Assembly: GCF_001411475.1 (NCBI RefSeq)
Contig: NZ_LLWH01000187.1
Span: 1-64,000, forward strand
DNA length: 64,000 bases
DNA from: Pseudomonas endophytica
GTDB taxonomy: Bacteria > Pseudomonadota > Gammaproteobacteria > Pseudomonadales > Pseudomonadaceae
Direction: 5' to 3'
Shown here one piece after another: positions 26,210 to 35,363 of this stretch. Positions within the stretch are counted from its first letter, which is position 1; each line of letters starts with the position of its first letter. The notes beneath the pieces were generated by a model that saw only the letters and a list, made by a program, of their open reading frames with translations, did no database searches and was not told the origin of the DNA. The translations under genes were made by a program, and so were the position numbers.

Positions 26210-27202
26210 TCAGATGGCGAGCGGGATGTGGTCGTAAGCGTGAGAGAGCGAAGGGCGAGCCAACTCGACCGCCAACGTGGCAATGGCAATGTCTTGGGCG
26301 GCCAGCCCTGTCAGGTCAGCGACGGTAATGTCTAAATCACTGATTCGTCCCGGCCGGTTGCCGGCCAGCACTAGCCCTAGGGAAACGTCGGCAGTCTCTG
26401 TTATCAGCCCGGCGCGCAAGGCATGGGCCAACTCGCCGCGTTCAGCGCATTGGCGATGGTCGTCAGTCATGATGATTCGGGCCCGAGCCAAAATGTGTGG
26501 GTCCAGCTCCTGTTTACCGAGGCTGTCTGAGCCCATAGCGACAATGTGTGTGCCCGGTTGAACGGCCCATAGCGGAACGACTGGTTGAGTTGATGGGGTA
26601 CAGGTAATCACCACATTGCAGTGTTGAAATACATCCTCCACCGTCTCTACTGCGCGCGTGGTTAAAGCGTTGCCCTTAAGTTTCTCTGCGAGTCGATTGG
26701 CTTTATTGAAGTCGCGCCCCCAAATGATGATGGATGAGGCGGCGAGGCTGTGTGCAGCCCAAAGCGCTTGTTGTTCGGCCTGATGCCCGGTGCCGATAAT
26801 ACCCAGCGCCGTGATCTGTGAAGGCGCCCCGGCTTTTGCCGCCAGTGCCCCGGCAGCGGCTGTGCGCCAACTGGTCAGCCAGCCTTCGTCGTTAAGGATG
26901 GCGACGAGCTTGCCGGTCTCTGAGCTGAACACAAGCATCAATCCGTTATTAGTCGCAAGCCCCTTGCTTGGGTTTTCGTAGAAGCCCATGGCCAGCTTGA
27001 CCACAAAAATAGGCGCACCGCGGAAATAGCCGAACCGAATATGACAATCGCCGGGCGGGTTTTGAAACATCAGCTCGCCGCCTTTGGCGCAGATAACGTC
27101 GTGCTCTGCGTGCCTAATACACGCGTCACGTACTACTCGCAGAACGTCTTCACGCCGCAGAGCAGTGCGCAGACTGTTCAAGTCATAGAGCGACAGGTTC
27201 AT
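26210..27202 (-). CDS. Ornithine cyclodeaminase / mu-crystallin family enzyme
   Basis: 330 residues. The NAD(P) Rossmann motif ALGIIGTGHQAEQQALWA (about 125-142), the conserved GKLVAILNDEGWLTSWRTAAAGALAA and the family C-terminal DLTGLAAQDIAIATLAVE are clear. Members catalyse ornithine deamination to proline, or reduce cyclic ketimines and imino acids (as DauB, P. aeruginosa D-arginine pathway). I chose ATG 27202, preceded by GGAGG at 8 nt. It heads the operon with the ABC importer and the DauR-like regulator, so its substrate is probably what the transporter brings in or a product of it. No DauA-like FAD dehydrogenase is nearby. Confidence 0.9.
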   Translation of the reverse strand: MNLSLYDLNSLRTALRREDVLRVVRDACIRHAEHDVICAKGGELMFQNPPGDCHIRFGYFRGAPIFVVKLAMGFYENPSKGLATNNGLMLVFSSETGKLVAILNDEGWLTSWRTAAAGALAAKAGAPSQITALGIIGTGHQAEQQALWAAHSLAASSIIIWGRDFNKANRLAEKLKGNALTTRAVETVEDVFQHCNVVITCTPSTQPVVPLWAVQPGTHIVAMGSDSLGKQELDPHILARARIIMTDDHRQCAERGELAHALRAGLITETADVSLGLVLAGNRPGRISDLDITVADLTGLAAQDIAIATLAVELARPSLSHAYDHIPLAI

Positions 27203-27217
27203 AGGCCAGTCCTCCAC

Positions 27218-27701
27218 CTGTAAGCAGTAAGCGCAAGTGGATGGCTGGCAGTGAGGTCTTGAGTATGGTCATGCTGTCTCGCCCCGTGGATGACGTGAGG
27301 TCGGAGACTAAGCAATTTAGACTTATTTTCTAAATTAAATTTATTGTCTAATTGTTGCCGTGGCTTTGGTCAGACCTACCAATTCTGGCCTGCAGGGAGG
27401 GCATTTTTAATAGTGTGTTCCGGCAACTCAACGCCAGACTCACAAAAAGTACAGTGAGAACAGCGTGTTATCTGCTGCCGACAATGGGCGCCTGCAAGAT
27501 CCTTAAATTCGAATTTTAGAGGTTAAAACTTTTATAAGCGCTGTCTTTAATACGAGGAGAGGGAGAGGTTCACGGACAGAGTGAAAGTACCAAAACGGCT
27601 AACTAAAACATGCACCTCTCAACACAAAGCGTGAAGAGAGGTGCTCATTAGTAGGGTCACTGTTGAGGGGGTGTTTGTTCTTTTTTCTTAATCATAGAAT
27701 C
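27218..27701. promoter_or_regulatory. AT-rich control region of the cyclodeaminase/ABC operon
   Basis: A 484-bp non-coding interval. At 27314-27336 there is a perfect inverted repeat AATTTAGA-N7-TCTAAATT, followed by a third half-site TCTAATT at 27347-27353, about 110-150 bp upstream of the operon start and inside the most AT-rich stretch; this is the best operator candidate for the operon. Near 27612-27645 a hairpin GCACCTCTC / GAGAGGTGC without a T-run may end the neighbouring small-gene transcript. No coding ORF is evident. Confidence 0.45.
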
Positions 27702-28091
27702 CTATTGCGTTCGTGCTTCAGCAGCAAACTTAGACGAATCGGTGGAGGCTGATTTCATACAATATTGCTTGCTACAATCAATGCCGCACGCCGTAGCACA
27801 CGAGATATCGTGATACTTATTTCCGCTGTCCAAAACTTGACATATATCCGTAGTGTTACCCTCAATTGAACCATTTGCATTGATATCTGCTCCAAAAAGC
27901 AGACAGGTACCACCGCCCCCTCCAATCGGGAATAAATCGCAATTAGACCCGCCGACCAGCACCCATCCCCCATCGCACAAGGCTCCGGATGATGCAGAAG
28001 ATGAAAAACCGACTAGGGCGAAAAGTGTTAAAAACATCGAAGTCGAAAAAGCTTTTTTTAAAAATGTTGTGTATGACTTGTACGTTTTCAT
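27702..28091 (-). CDS. Small cysteine-rich exported protein, unknown function
   Basis: 129 residues that I do not recognise. A Lys-rich start (MKTYKSYTTFLKKAF) and a hydrophobic segment (about 17-30) with a likely cleavage near SASSGA form a signal peptide. The mature part has eight cysteines (39, 51, 63, 84, 98, 102, 106, 111), the last four spaced C-x3-C-x3-C-x4-C, plus a Gly-run (GGGGG, 57-61). This suggests a disulphide-bonded periplasmic or secreted protein. A GAGG ribosome-binding site lies 8 nt before the ATG. It stands alone, and the gene and its flanks are more AT-rich than neighbours, suggesting recent acquisition. Confidence 0.65.
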   Translation of the reverse strand: MKTYKSYTTFLKKAFSTSMFLTLFALVGFSSSASSGALCDGGWVLVGGSNCDLFPIGGGGGTCLLFGADINANGSIEGNTTDICQVLDSGNKYHDISCATACGIDCSKQYCMKSASTDSSKFAAEARTQ

Positions 28092-28373
28092 GAGAATTAC
28101 CTCAGTTTAAGAAAGTTGGCCTGCTGCGATGGCAGCCCTTTATAAACTACAACTCCTTATTGAGATTGGTAGGGTATTTGTGATGTGTCAATGCTCCCTA
28201 CAGGATAAGTTTCTTATATTCCAATTTCCTATAATGGCCGCCGGATAAATGCTTATATGTGCAGGCTGTGCCAAGTTTTATTTTTCTAAATAATACTTGG
28301 CTCGTGAGAACACATCCTTGCGCCGATAACATATTGATGCTCAGACATTTTTTTACGCGCTGGTTGCATACAA

Positions 28374-29600
28374 CTACTGGCGCTTATATGAAATAGAACG
28401 GGTTAACCTCGCTGAATGGCTGATAAATAACCGTGCCGCCAAGAGCGCGCACACAGTGCACAGTATCCAGAGTGCTTCCCATCCCCAGTGGCTTACGACG
28501 GCGGACGCTGCAATGGGGGCCAGAAATAAGCTGATGAAAGCGCCGCTGTTGCCCATAGCGATTGCAGTGCCCGAACGCTGTGCACCTGCGAGTGTGGCCA
28601 GTTCGGCGTAAGCCACGCCGTGCCAAATGGACACCAGCGTACCTGCCACCATCAGCACGATAGGCAGTACAACGCTTGCCAGCGTTGAAGGGATTGGCAG
28701 CACGCAGGTGACGATGCTCAGTATCAAGAACGCTGCGGCACTGAACCAGGCGCAGCCTTTGAGGTAGGCGCTGCGGTTGTTGTGCCGATCTGTCCAATGG
28801 CCGCTCCACAGACGGCCGATAATGGCTCCTACTTGAATCAATGCCAACATCAGCGAAGCTATGACTACGCTCAGACCTAATCTGTCGTGGAAGAACATCG
28901 CGGCACAGGTCATCAGTGTAAATTGCGGCGCGCAAAGCAAGCTGATAGCCAGCACTGCGCGCCACACGTTGAACTCACGCAGTGGGCTTGCTTGGAGATA
29001 ACCAGACGTTTGAACGCGGGTATCAGGCTCATGAATCCAGCGCCAGACCAGGCCGCTGCACAGCATGCACAACGCGGCGGCAGTCGAAAAAACAACGCCG
29101 AACCCATAGTGCTGCGCGAGCCAAGGCATTAACAGTGCACCCAAGGCATAGCCCGTAGGAACGGCGGTTTGCCGGATGCTCATGGCTAAGCCTCGCTCCT
29201 GCTCTTGAAACCAGAGCATGATTGCCCGGCCACTGGCACCGTTGACGCTGCTGCCAAGTAAACCGGTTGCGAACAGCCCCAGACACAATACGAGTGCGGT
29301 GGGGGTGTGGTTGGAGTATGCGGCCAAGGTTAGCAGTGTAAGCGCCATGCTCATTAACCCCGTTAACAGCACAGGGCGGTCGCCCCAACGATCCGTCAGC
29401 AGCCCCCAAGGGATCTCGCTCAGCGCAATGCCGAGGCCAAGGATCCCTAGAGCCAGCCCCAATTCACTGTTTGACAACTGGTAGCTGCTGCGTAAATACA
29501 CCGCTGTGGCCGGTACGCCCCCGACCACGAATGAAAAGCTGACGTTAGCCCCCACGCCAGCGGCCAGTACTTTCCAACGATGTTGACGATTAAACCGCAT
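28374..29600 (-). CDS. MFS transporter
   Basis: A 408-residue, 12-helix major facilitator. The loop 2-3 motif GLLTDRWGDRPVLLTG and the second-half counterpart GRLWSGHWTDRHNNRSAYL are present, with the start AAGVGANVSFSFVVGGVPATAVYLRSSY. It belongs to the general organic-anion or drug type, but I cannot assign a substrate. It is divergent from a LysR regulator whose start is 98 bp away, the usual arrangement for regulator and target. The 282-bp gap to the left (28092-28373) is AT-rich and shows no coding signal. Confidence 0.85.
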   Translation of the reverse strand: MRFNRQHRWKVLAAGVGANVSFSFVVGGVPATAVYLRSSYQLSNSELGLALGILGLGIALSEIPWGLLTDRWGDRPVLLTGLMSMALTLLTLAAYSNHTPTALVLCLGLFATGLLGSSVNGASGRAIMLWFQEQERGLAMSIRQTAVPTGYALGALLMPWLAQHYGFGVVFSTAAALCMLCSGLVWRWIHEPDTRVQTSGYLQASPLREFNVWRAVLAISLLCAPQFTLMTCAAMFFHDRLGLSVVIASLMLALIQVGAIIGRLWSGHWTDRHNNRSAYLKGCAWFSAAAFLILSIVTCVLPIPSTLASVVLPIVLMVAGTLVSIWHGVAYAELATLAGAQRSGTAIAMGNSGAFISLFLAPIAASAVVSHWGWEALWILCTVCALLAARLFISHSARLTRSISYKRQ

Positions 29601-29698
29601 CGACTCTCTCCCGATCTGTGGCTTGTGAGCGTGCAGCGTCCCATGCCATGATCATTCGCAAAATCAATTACTTTTATTAAATAGTCCATAAAATCGGG

Positions 29699-30580
29699 AT
29701 GATTATGCGTCCGGTCAGTTTCGATCTAGAGGTGTTGCGCAGTTTTGTGTGTGGCGTCGAGTCGGGGAGCTTCGCGGCAGCGGCAGACAAACTGGCGCGC
29801 TCGACGTCGGCAATCAGTGCGCAGATGAAAAAGCTTGAGGCGCAGGTCGGCGTGCCCGTGCTGCGCAAAGCGGGCCGTGGACTGGAGCTGACGCAGGCTG
29901 GTGAGCAGTTGTATGACTATGCGCAGCGCTTGCTCAGTTTGAATGACGAAGCGCTGTTCGCCGTCTCTGAAGCATCTCTGCAAGGCTGGGTACGCTTTGG
30001 GCTACAAGAAGATTTGAGTAGTTTTCTACCCTCTGTACTGGGGCAGTTTACCCGCGCACATCCCCATGTTCGGGTCGAGGCGCAAATTGCCCGCAATGCC
30101 GACTTACTCAGCCGGCTGGAGTCTGGAGCGCTGGACATGGCCGTAATGTGGGGCGAGGGCGGTCGACGCAGCGAGGTGATCGCCCGGTTACCCATGTGCT
30201 GGATTGGTTCTGAGCAGCAGGCGTTGGCTTGGCGAGCCAGCAGCGCAGAACCTTTGCCGTTGATTATGTTTGATACCCCGTGTCCGTTTCATCATGCGGG
30301 CACCGAGGCGTTAACTCGTCAAGGCACCGACTGGCGTGTCGCTTTTACCAGTTCTACGTTGCCGGGTTTGGCTGCGGCAACTCAGGCGGGGTTGGGTTAC
30401 ACCATAAGGACCCGCTTGGGTTTGCAAGCTGGCACCTGTGTGCTTGATGAGCTGGAGGCAGGGTTGCCAGCGTTGCCCAGTATCGCGTTGACCATGCGCT
30501 ATCGACAGGTTGAGCGGTCAGTGGTTGTTGAGCGTTTGTCACGCATTGTCTTGCAAGCGATTGAGCGGCAGTTGGGGTAA
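29699..30580 (+). CDS. LysR-family transcriptional regulator
   Basis: 293 residues. The N-terminal helix-turn-helix is clear (LEVLRSFVCGVESGSFAAAADKLARSTSAISAQMKKLEAQVGVPVLRKAGRGLELT), followed by an effector domain of normal length. It is divergent from the MFS gene and probably its regulator. A slightly later ATG at 29705 is an equally possible start. The TonB receptor lies 238 bp downstream on the same strand but seems to have its own ribosome-binding site and leader. Confidence 0.9.
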   Translation: MIMRPVSFDLEVLRSFVCGVESGSFAAAADKLARSTSAISAQMKKLEAQVGVPVLRKAGRGLELTQAGEQLYDYAQRLLSLNDEALFAVSEASLQGWVRFGLQEDLSSFLPSVLGQFTRAHPHVRVEAQIARNADLLSRLESGALDMAVMWGEGGRRSEVIARLPMCWIGSEQQALAWRASSAEPLPLIMFDTPCPFHHAGTEALTRQGTDWRVAFTSSTLPGLAAATQAGLGYTIRTRLGLQAGTCVLDELEAGLPALPSIALTMRYRQVERSVVVERLSRIVLQAIERQLG

Positions 30581-30818
30581 CTGTGCAGTAATACAGATAT
30601 AGCTCTTACATTTGTCAGTCGCAGCAACGTCTTGATTTATGATGGCCGCCTTCATGAGTGGGGTGTCGGTTTTTGCTTGCCAATGACAACCGAAACAGCT
30701 CCGGCCAGACGCCTTCGAGTACTCGCTAATTAATTCTGTCGTGCCCGGTTTCCCTAACGCATTAGCGGCGCAGTGCCTGGTTATAGCGCTGGTTGAGGGG
30801 AGCCATTAAGGAGCTTTC

Positions 30819-33041
30819 ATGGTCATGTTGTATCGAACTGCTGAGCTATCTCGCCTTCGATTTTCCCCCAACGTGTTAAGCGTCAGCATGGTGATGGCGT
30901 GCGGCGTTGGTACGTCAATGTTGGCCACCGCTGTGTGGGCCGATAGCTCGCTGGCTACAGCGAATAGTCTGCAACTGGATGCAGTGAGAGTCGTTGGCGA
31001 GCAAGGCAGTGGTTATCAGGCTACGTCGGCCTCGGTAGGTGGTTTTGATTCAGTACCGCTGCTCGACACGCCGGCTGCGATTACCGTGGTAACTGAACAG
31101 CAGATAAACGATCAGCAAGCGCGCCTGCTCAGTGAGGTGTTGCGCAATGACGCCTCGGTAGGCGAAAGCTATGCGCCGATTGGTTACTACGAAAACTTCG
31201 AAGTACGTGGTTTTACCCTCAACTCTGCGAGCAGCTACAAGATCAATGGCCGCACCATCACTGGCGAACAGAACGTCGCCCTCGAAAACAAGCAACAAGT
31301 CGAAGTACTCAAAGGTTTAGCGGGCTTACAGAGCGGTGTGTCCGAACCTGGCGGGCTGGTCAACTACGTAACTAAGCGCCCGGAAAATGTACGCTCAGTT
31401 ACGGTATCGACTACGGATCAGGGCGGTAGCTACCTAGCGACCGATCTGGGCGGGTGGTTCGGTAGCGAGCAACAACTGGGCATCCGCACCAACCTCGCCC
31501 ACGAAGATATCCAGTCTTATGTCGACCATGCGCACGGCAAGCGCGACTTTGCTTCCTTGGCGCTGGACTGGAACATCGACCCCAACAGCACCTTACAGCT
31601 CAATGCTGAATATCAGCGCCGCGAGCAGCGTTCTGTGCCGGGTTATCAGTTGCTGGGCGGCAGTGAGCTACCGCATCACGTTAACCCACATGACTTGCTG
31701 GCCTATCAACCTTGGTCCAAGCCGGTCACCATCAACTCGCTGAACATGGACGGGCTGTACGAGTACCGTTTTAACGATGATTGGAAAGCCAGCTTCAGCG
31801 CTTCACGTAGTCGTGTGGTGATTGACGATTACAGCGCCTTTGCGTGGGGGTGCTATGGCTCGGCCAACTGCGCCGAGGCCGCGGTGCCGAACACATTCAG
31901 CCCTGAAGGCGAATACGATATTTATGACTTCCGTAACCCGGATGACACGCGACGCAATGATGAAGCGCAACTGGCGCTCAGCGGGCAGTTTGAGACAGGC
32001 TCACTCAAACATGAGCTGACGTTCGGCAGCAGTGCATTGCGTAGAGTGCTGGACAGCCGTCCCGTGTTCAACGAAATGATCGGCTCTGGCGTTATCGGTA
32101 CAACCCCTGAGCCCTTTGAGCCGTACGACGGGACGCCGGGGCACACCTACCGGCATCTCGACAGCCGCCAATACGGGCTGTTTGCCACCGATCGCATCAG
32201 CTTCAATGAGCAGTGGCAAACCGTGCTGGGGGGGCGGCAAATCCGTCTCGACGAGAAAGCTTATAACAGCGACGGGGGCACCAACCGGCACACTCAGCGC
32301 TCGGAGTTCTTGCCGCAAGCGGCTTTGATTTACAAGCCGCGCTTGGATACCACGGTGTACTTGAGCTACAGCAAGGGCCTGTCGTTGGGCGGTGAGGCGC
32401 CTTGGTTCAGCTCCAATGCCAGTGACATTCTGCCGCCCACCACCTCGCGTCAAATCGAGTTGGGAGTCAAGCATGATTGGGAGGCACTGAGCCTGACGGC
32501 TGCGCTGTTTCAGATCACTCAGGACTACCAATACAACAAACCTAATGGCGACGGTACGTTCACCTTCGTGCAGCAGGGCAAGCAGAAAAATATCGGTATT
32601 GAGCTGTCGGCCAACGGTCGCGTCAGCACTAACCTGCAAGTTGCTGCCAGCGTTGCCGCCATTCGTGCTCGTATCAACGACAGCGGCACCGATGACTACG
32701 ACGGGCATCAAGCCCGCAACGTGCCAACCCTGCGGGCCAGCCTGCACGGTGATTACAGCATCGCTGACGTTCCGGGCTTAGCGTTGCTCGGCGGCGCGTA
32801 CTACAGTGCTGGCAAATATGCCAATCAACAGGCCAGCGTCAAAGTCGGTGGGTACACCGTGTTCGATGTTGGCAGTCGCTACAGCACCCGCATTGAGGGT
32901 TACGACACCGTATGGCGCCTGACCGTCGACAACCTGTTTGATAAGCGCTACTGGCGCGATGTGGGGGATTACATGGGCGACGGTTACTTGTTCCAAGGCG
33001 CGCCGCGTACTGCGCGACTGTCGGCCACTGTGAGTTTCTGA
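30819..33041 (+). CDS. TonB-dependent siderophore-type outer-membrane receptor
   Basis: 740 residues. A long signal region (about 1-43, ending AVWADS) precedes the plug domain (about 50-190: DTPAAITVVTEQQINDQQA, YYENFEVRGFTLNS, VEVLKGLAGLQSGVSEPGGLVNYVTKRP) and a 22-strand barrel ending in RTARLSATVSF, with terminal phenylalanine. There is no N-terminal signalling (STN) domain, so it is a simple transporter, not a transducer. The plug is of the ferric-siderophore group (FhuA/FcuA-like). The ATG has an AAGGAG site 7 nt upstream. I saw no clear Fur box in the 238 bp ahead of it. The substrate is unknown. Confidence 0.9.
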   Translation: MVMLYRTAELSRLRFSPNVLSVSMVMACGVGTSMLATAVWADSSLATANSLQLDAVRVVGEQGSGYQATSASVGGFDSVPLLDTPAAITVVTEQQINDQQARLLSEVLRNDASVGESYAPIGYYENFEVRGFTLNSASSYKINGRTITGEQNVALENKQQVEVLKGLAGLQSGVSEPGGLVNYVTKRPENVRSVTVSTTDQGGSYLATDLGGWFGSEQQLGIRTNLAHEDIQSYVDHAHGKRDFASLALDWNIDPNSTLQLNAEYQRREQRSVPGYQLLGGSELPHHVNPHDLLAYQPWSKPVTINSLNMDGLYEYRFNDDWKASFSASRSRVVIDDYSAFAWGCYGSANCAEAAVPNTFSPEGEYDIYDFRNPDDTRRNDEAQLALSGQFETGSLKHELTFGSSALRRVLDSRPVFNEMIGSGVIGTTPEPFEPYDGTPGHTYRHLDSRQYGLFATDRISFNEQWQTVLGGRQIRLDEKAYNSDGGTNRHTQRSEFLPQAALIYKPRLDTTVYLSYSKGLSLGGEAPWFSSNASDILPPTTSRQIELGVKHDWEALSLTAALFQITQDYQYNKPNGDGTFTFVQQGKQKNIGIELSANGRVSTNLQVAASVAAIRARINDSGTDDYDGHQARNVPTLRASLHGDYSIADVPGLALLGGAYYSAGKYANQQASVKVGGYTVFDVGSRYSTRIEGYDTVWRLTVDNLFDKRYWRDVGDYMGDGYLFQGAPRTARLSATVSF

Positions 33042-33058
33042 TCGGTCAGCACCTGACA

Positions 33059-33087
33059 CGCCCCCCCTGTTATCCCGGGGGGAGGCG
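33059..33087 (+). terminator. GC-rich hairpin after the TonB receptor
   Basis: CGCCCCCCCT pairs with GGGGGGAGGCG across the loop GTTATCCC about 20-45 bp after the receptor stop and before the convergent amidase stop. It is a very stable stem but lacks a T-run, so its efficiency as a terminator is uncertain. Confidence 0.5.
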
Positions 33088-33120
33088 TACACATAGAGAC
33101 GTCAGCGCCTCTCGCGTTGA

Positions 33121-34830
33121 TCAGGCCGCCGACAGAGGCGGGGTGCGTGGCGGGATCGTGCGCTTGCTGCCAAGCGACTCAAACGCTGAGGCAAAACTCA
33201 GCAGCGCCGAATCGTCATAAGCGCGTCCGGCAAAGGTCAGCCCCACCGGCATCCCAATATCCGCCATCACGCCCATCGGTACGGTAACGGTCGGTACGCC
33301 CAAATGCCGAATCGCCAAGTTGCCGTTGGCCACCCACACACCGTTGCTCCAAGCGATATCGGCTGACTGCGGGTTCACATCGGCGTCTGCCGGGCCAACA
33401 TCGGCCACAGTCGGAAACAGCACCGCATCCAGCCCCAGTTGGTCCATCCATTCTTCGAGGTCGACTCGGCGAGTCTGCTCCAGCCCGCGCAAGCCATCTG
33501 GCAAGCTGGCAATCTGATCCCACGGGGTAATCCCGCGTTGCGCCATGCGCACGTATTCGTCCATGCCCGCCGCCAGTTCGTCTTCGCGATTGGGCAGGGT
33601 GCCAGGGTCGTGCGGGAAGATCAGCGAGCCTTCAACGTCAGCCAAACGGTTTAGCTTTGGATCGCCGTTGGCACGCAGAAAATCATCGAAGGCCCAGCCC
33701 GACAGCTCCCATAACTCATCGTGCATAAACGTCTTAGACACCAGCCCACGGGTGAACACGGTAGGTGCCCCTGGGCGGTCGCCTTCACAGTTCGACACTA
33801 GCGGGAAATCGACCTCAATCACCTCGGCGCCTTTGGCTTCCAGCTCTTTGCGTGCGGCCTGCCATAGATCAATAACTGAGGCGCGGGTGATGATCCTTTG
33901 CCCCGTCGGGCCGCCAATACCGGGTTTTGCGGCGCTGCCTGCTTCGGAGTCCGCATTGATAAACATACGCGGCACGCCGAAGCGCTTGCCCGACAAGGTT
34001 TGAGCATCTGCCGCCAGCGCCAGATAGGACGCCGGACGAACCGACGCAACACTCGGCAGCGGCACCCACGGCTGCATACGCCACAGGTCACCTCGGGTGT
34101 CGGGGTCTTCGGCGACGACCACATCAAGCACTTGTAACAGGTCGGCCATGGTTCTGGCGTAGGGCACAACCACGTCCATCGTCGGCGTCAGTGGCCAGTT
34201 ACCACGCACCGAAATCACGCCGCGTGAGGGCGTGTAGGCGCATAGGCCATTGTTAGAAGCTGGGCCTCGACCGCTGGACCAGGTTTCTTCCGCCAGCCCA
34301 AACGCCGAAAAACTGGCGGCTGTTGCGGTGCCTGCGCCATTAGAAGAGCCTGAAGCGAATGGCGCGGTCAAAAAGTCAGGGTTGTATGGGCTCTCTGCGC
34401 GGCCATAAACGCCGCGTTGCATACCGCCGTTGGCCATAGGCGGCATATTGGTCTTGCCCAAACAAATGGCCCCAGCGCCGCGCAAACGTTCGATGGTAAA
34501 GGCATCCCGATAGGCGATCAGGTCTTTAAAGGCCGGACTGCCGGAGGCTGCCGTCAAGCCCTTGACTAAGTAACTGTCCTTGGCCGTATAGGGAATGCCG
34601 TCCAGTGGCCCAAGATGTTCACCTTTGGCGCGACGGGCGTCCGAAGCTTCGGCTTCTTTAAGGGCGTCGGGGTTGCGAACCACCAGTGCATTAAGTGCAG
34701 TTGGCGTGTGCGGGCCATCGTAGGCCTCAATGCGTGCCAAGTACGATTTAACCAATTCAACGGCCGTGGTCTGGCCCGACTCGAGCGCTTCACGCAGTTG
34801 GGCAATAGAAACTTCAGTGACTTCGATCAT
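33121..34830 (-). CDS. Amidase-signature family hydrolase
   Basis: 569 residues of the amidase signature (Ser-cisSer-Lys) family. The catalytic lysine lies in GIPYTAKDSYLVKGLTAASGS, the cis-serine region reads ASGSSNGAGTATAASFSAF, and the nucleophile region reads EETWSSGRGPASNNGL, a variant of the usual DTGGSIRxPA in which the key serine and the R-x-P-A are kept. It hydrolyses an amide of unknown identity, probably in the cytoplasm (no signal peptide). It is longer than a typical 470-residue amidase and monocistronic, convergent with the TonB receptor gene. Confidence 0.88.
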   Translation of the reverse strand: MIEVTEVSIAQLREALESGQTTAVELVKSYLARIEAYDGPHTPTALNALVVRNPDALKEAEASDARRAKGEHLGPLDGIPYTAKDSYLVKGLTAASGSPAFKDLIAYRDAFTIERLRGAGAICLGKTNMPPMANGGMQRGVYGRAESPYNPDFLTAPFASGSSNGAGTATAASFSAFGLAEETWSSGRGPASNNGLCAYTPSRGVISVRGNWPLTPTMDVVVPYARTMADLLQVLDVVVAEDPDTRGDLWRMQPWVPLPSVASVRPASYLALAADAQTLSGKRFGVPRMFINADSEAGSAAKPGIGGPTGQRIITRASVIDLWQAARKELEAKGAEVIEVDFPLVSNCEGDRPGAPTVFTRGLVSKTFMHDELWELSGWAFDDFLRANGDPKLNRLADVEGSLIFPHDPGTLPNREDELAAGMDEYVRMAQRGITPWDQIASLPDGLRGLEQTRRVDLEEWMDQLGLDAVLFPTVADVGPADADVNPQSADIAWSNGVWVANGNLAIRHLGVPTVTVPMGVMADIGMPVGLTFAGRAYDDSALLSFASAFESLGSKRTIPPRTPPLSAA

Positions 34831-35149
34831 GCGCTCACCGCCGGGGCTGAATAGTGGGTTTGGGGCATATACGGTGCAAATATAGCGTTACTTATCGGGC
34901 TTTGTGTAGCGCTGCGTGCAGTACATAAGCGCGCAGCTTAGCGAAACTGCGCATATCACTTCTATGTATATTCGATATTTATCCGCAATAGCTGGTTTGA
35001 CCCTTGGGAGTCAGCGTTAAAGCTCAGGAGTCAGAACAAATGACGTGTATTGCCCGCTTCTTAAGTGTGAAGCGTAAGACCGTTCTGGAAAGGGCAAAAA
35101 GCCAGTATTTTTGCGGTATTCTGCGCGCCCCTTAACAAGGATGTGTCTG
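34831..35149. other. Non-coding interval between amidase and small membrane gene
   Basis: 319 bp with no coding ORF. It must carry the amidase promoter on the left and the promoter of the small two-gene unit on the right. A GC-rich inverted repeat (GCGCAGCTTAGCGAAACTGCGC, arms GCGCAG/CTGCGC) lies near 34930-34951. Nothing else stands out. Confidence 0.4.
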
Positions 35150-35362
35150 ATGCAATGGTTCAAACGATTCAATCAAGCGTGTGAAGATCTTGGTAGGCGA
35201 ATCCCGACGTGGTTTTTTTGCCTAGTAGCCGCTGGTTTTTACATCGCATGCCTTATCTCGCTGTTTGCCCCGGCACCGTTCAATTCTGTGCTGCTAATGA
35301 TCCCTGCGGTCGTCATCAGCCTGGGCGTACTGAATAGACTCTACCCTCCAAAGGAGCGATGA
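35150..35362 (+). CDS. Small two-helix membrane protein, unknown function
   Basis: 70 residues from ATG 35150, which has an AAGGA site 8-9 nt upstream; the longer frame to 35111 includes non-native sequence. A charged start (MQWFKRFNQACEDLGRRIP) is followed by two hydrophobic helices (about 20-40 and 44-62) and a basic end (LYPPKER). I do not recognise a family. Its stop lies 1 bp before the NIPSNAP gene start, so the two are a translationally linked pair. Confidence 0.65.
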   Translation: MQWFKRFNQACEDLGRRIPTWFFCLVAAGFYIACLISLFAPAPFNSVLLMIPAVVISLGVLNRLYPPKER

Positions 35363-35363
35363 A

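Noticed and set aside
32001-32747. 248-codon minus-strand frame inside the TonB receptor gene
   Set aside because: Shadow of the beta-barrel coding sequence; no domain or start signal.
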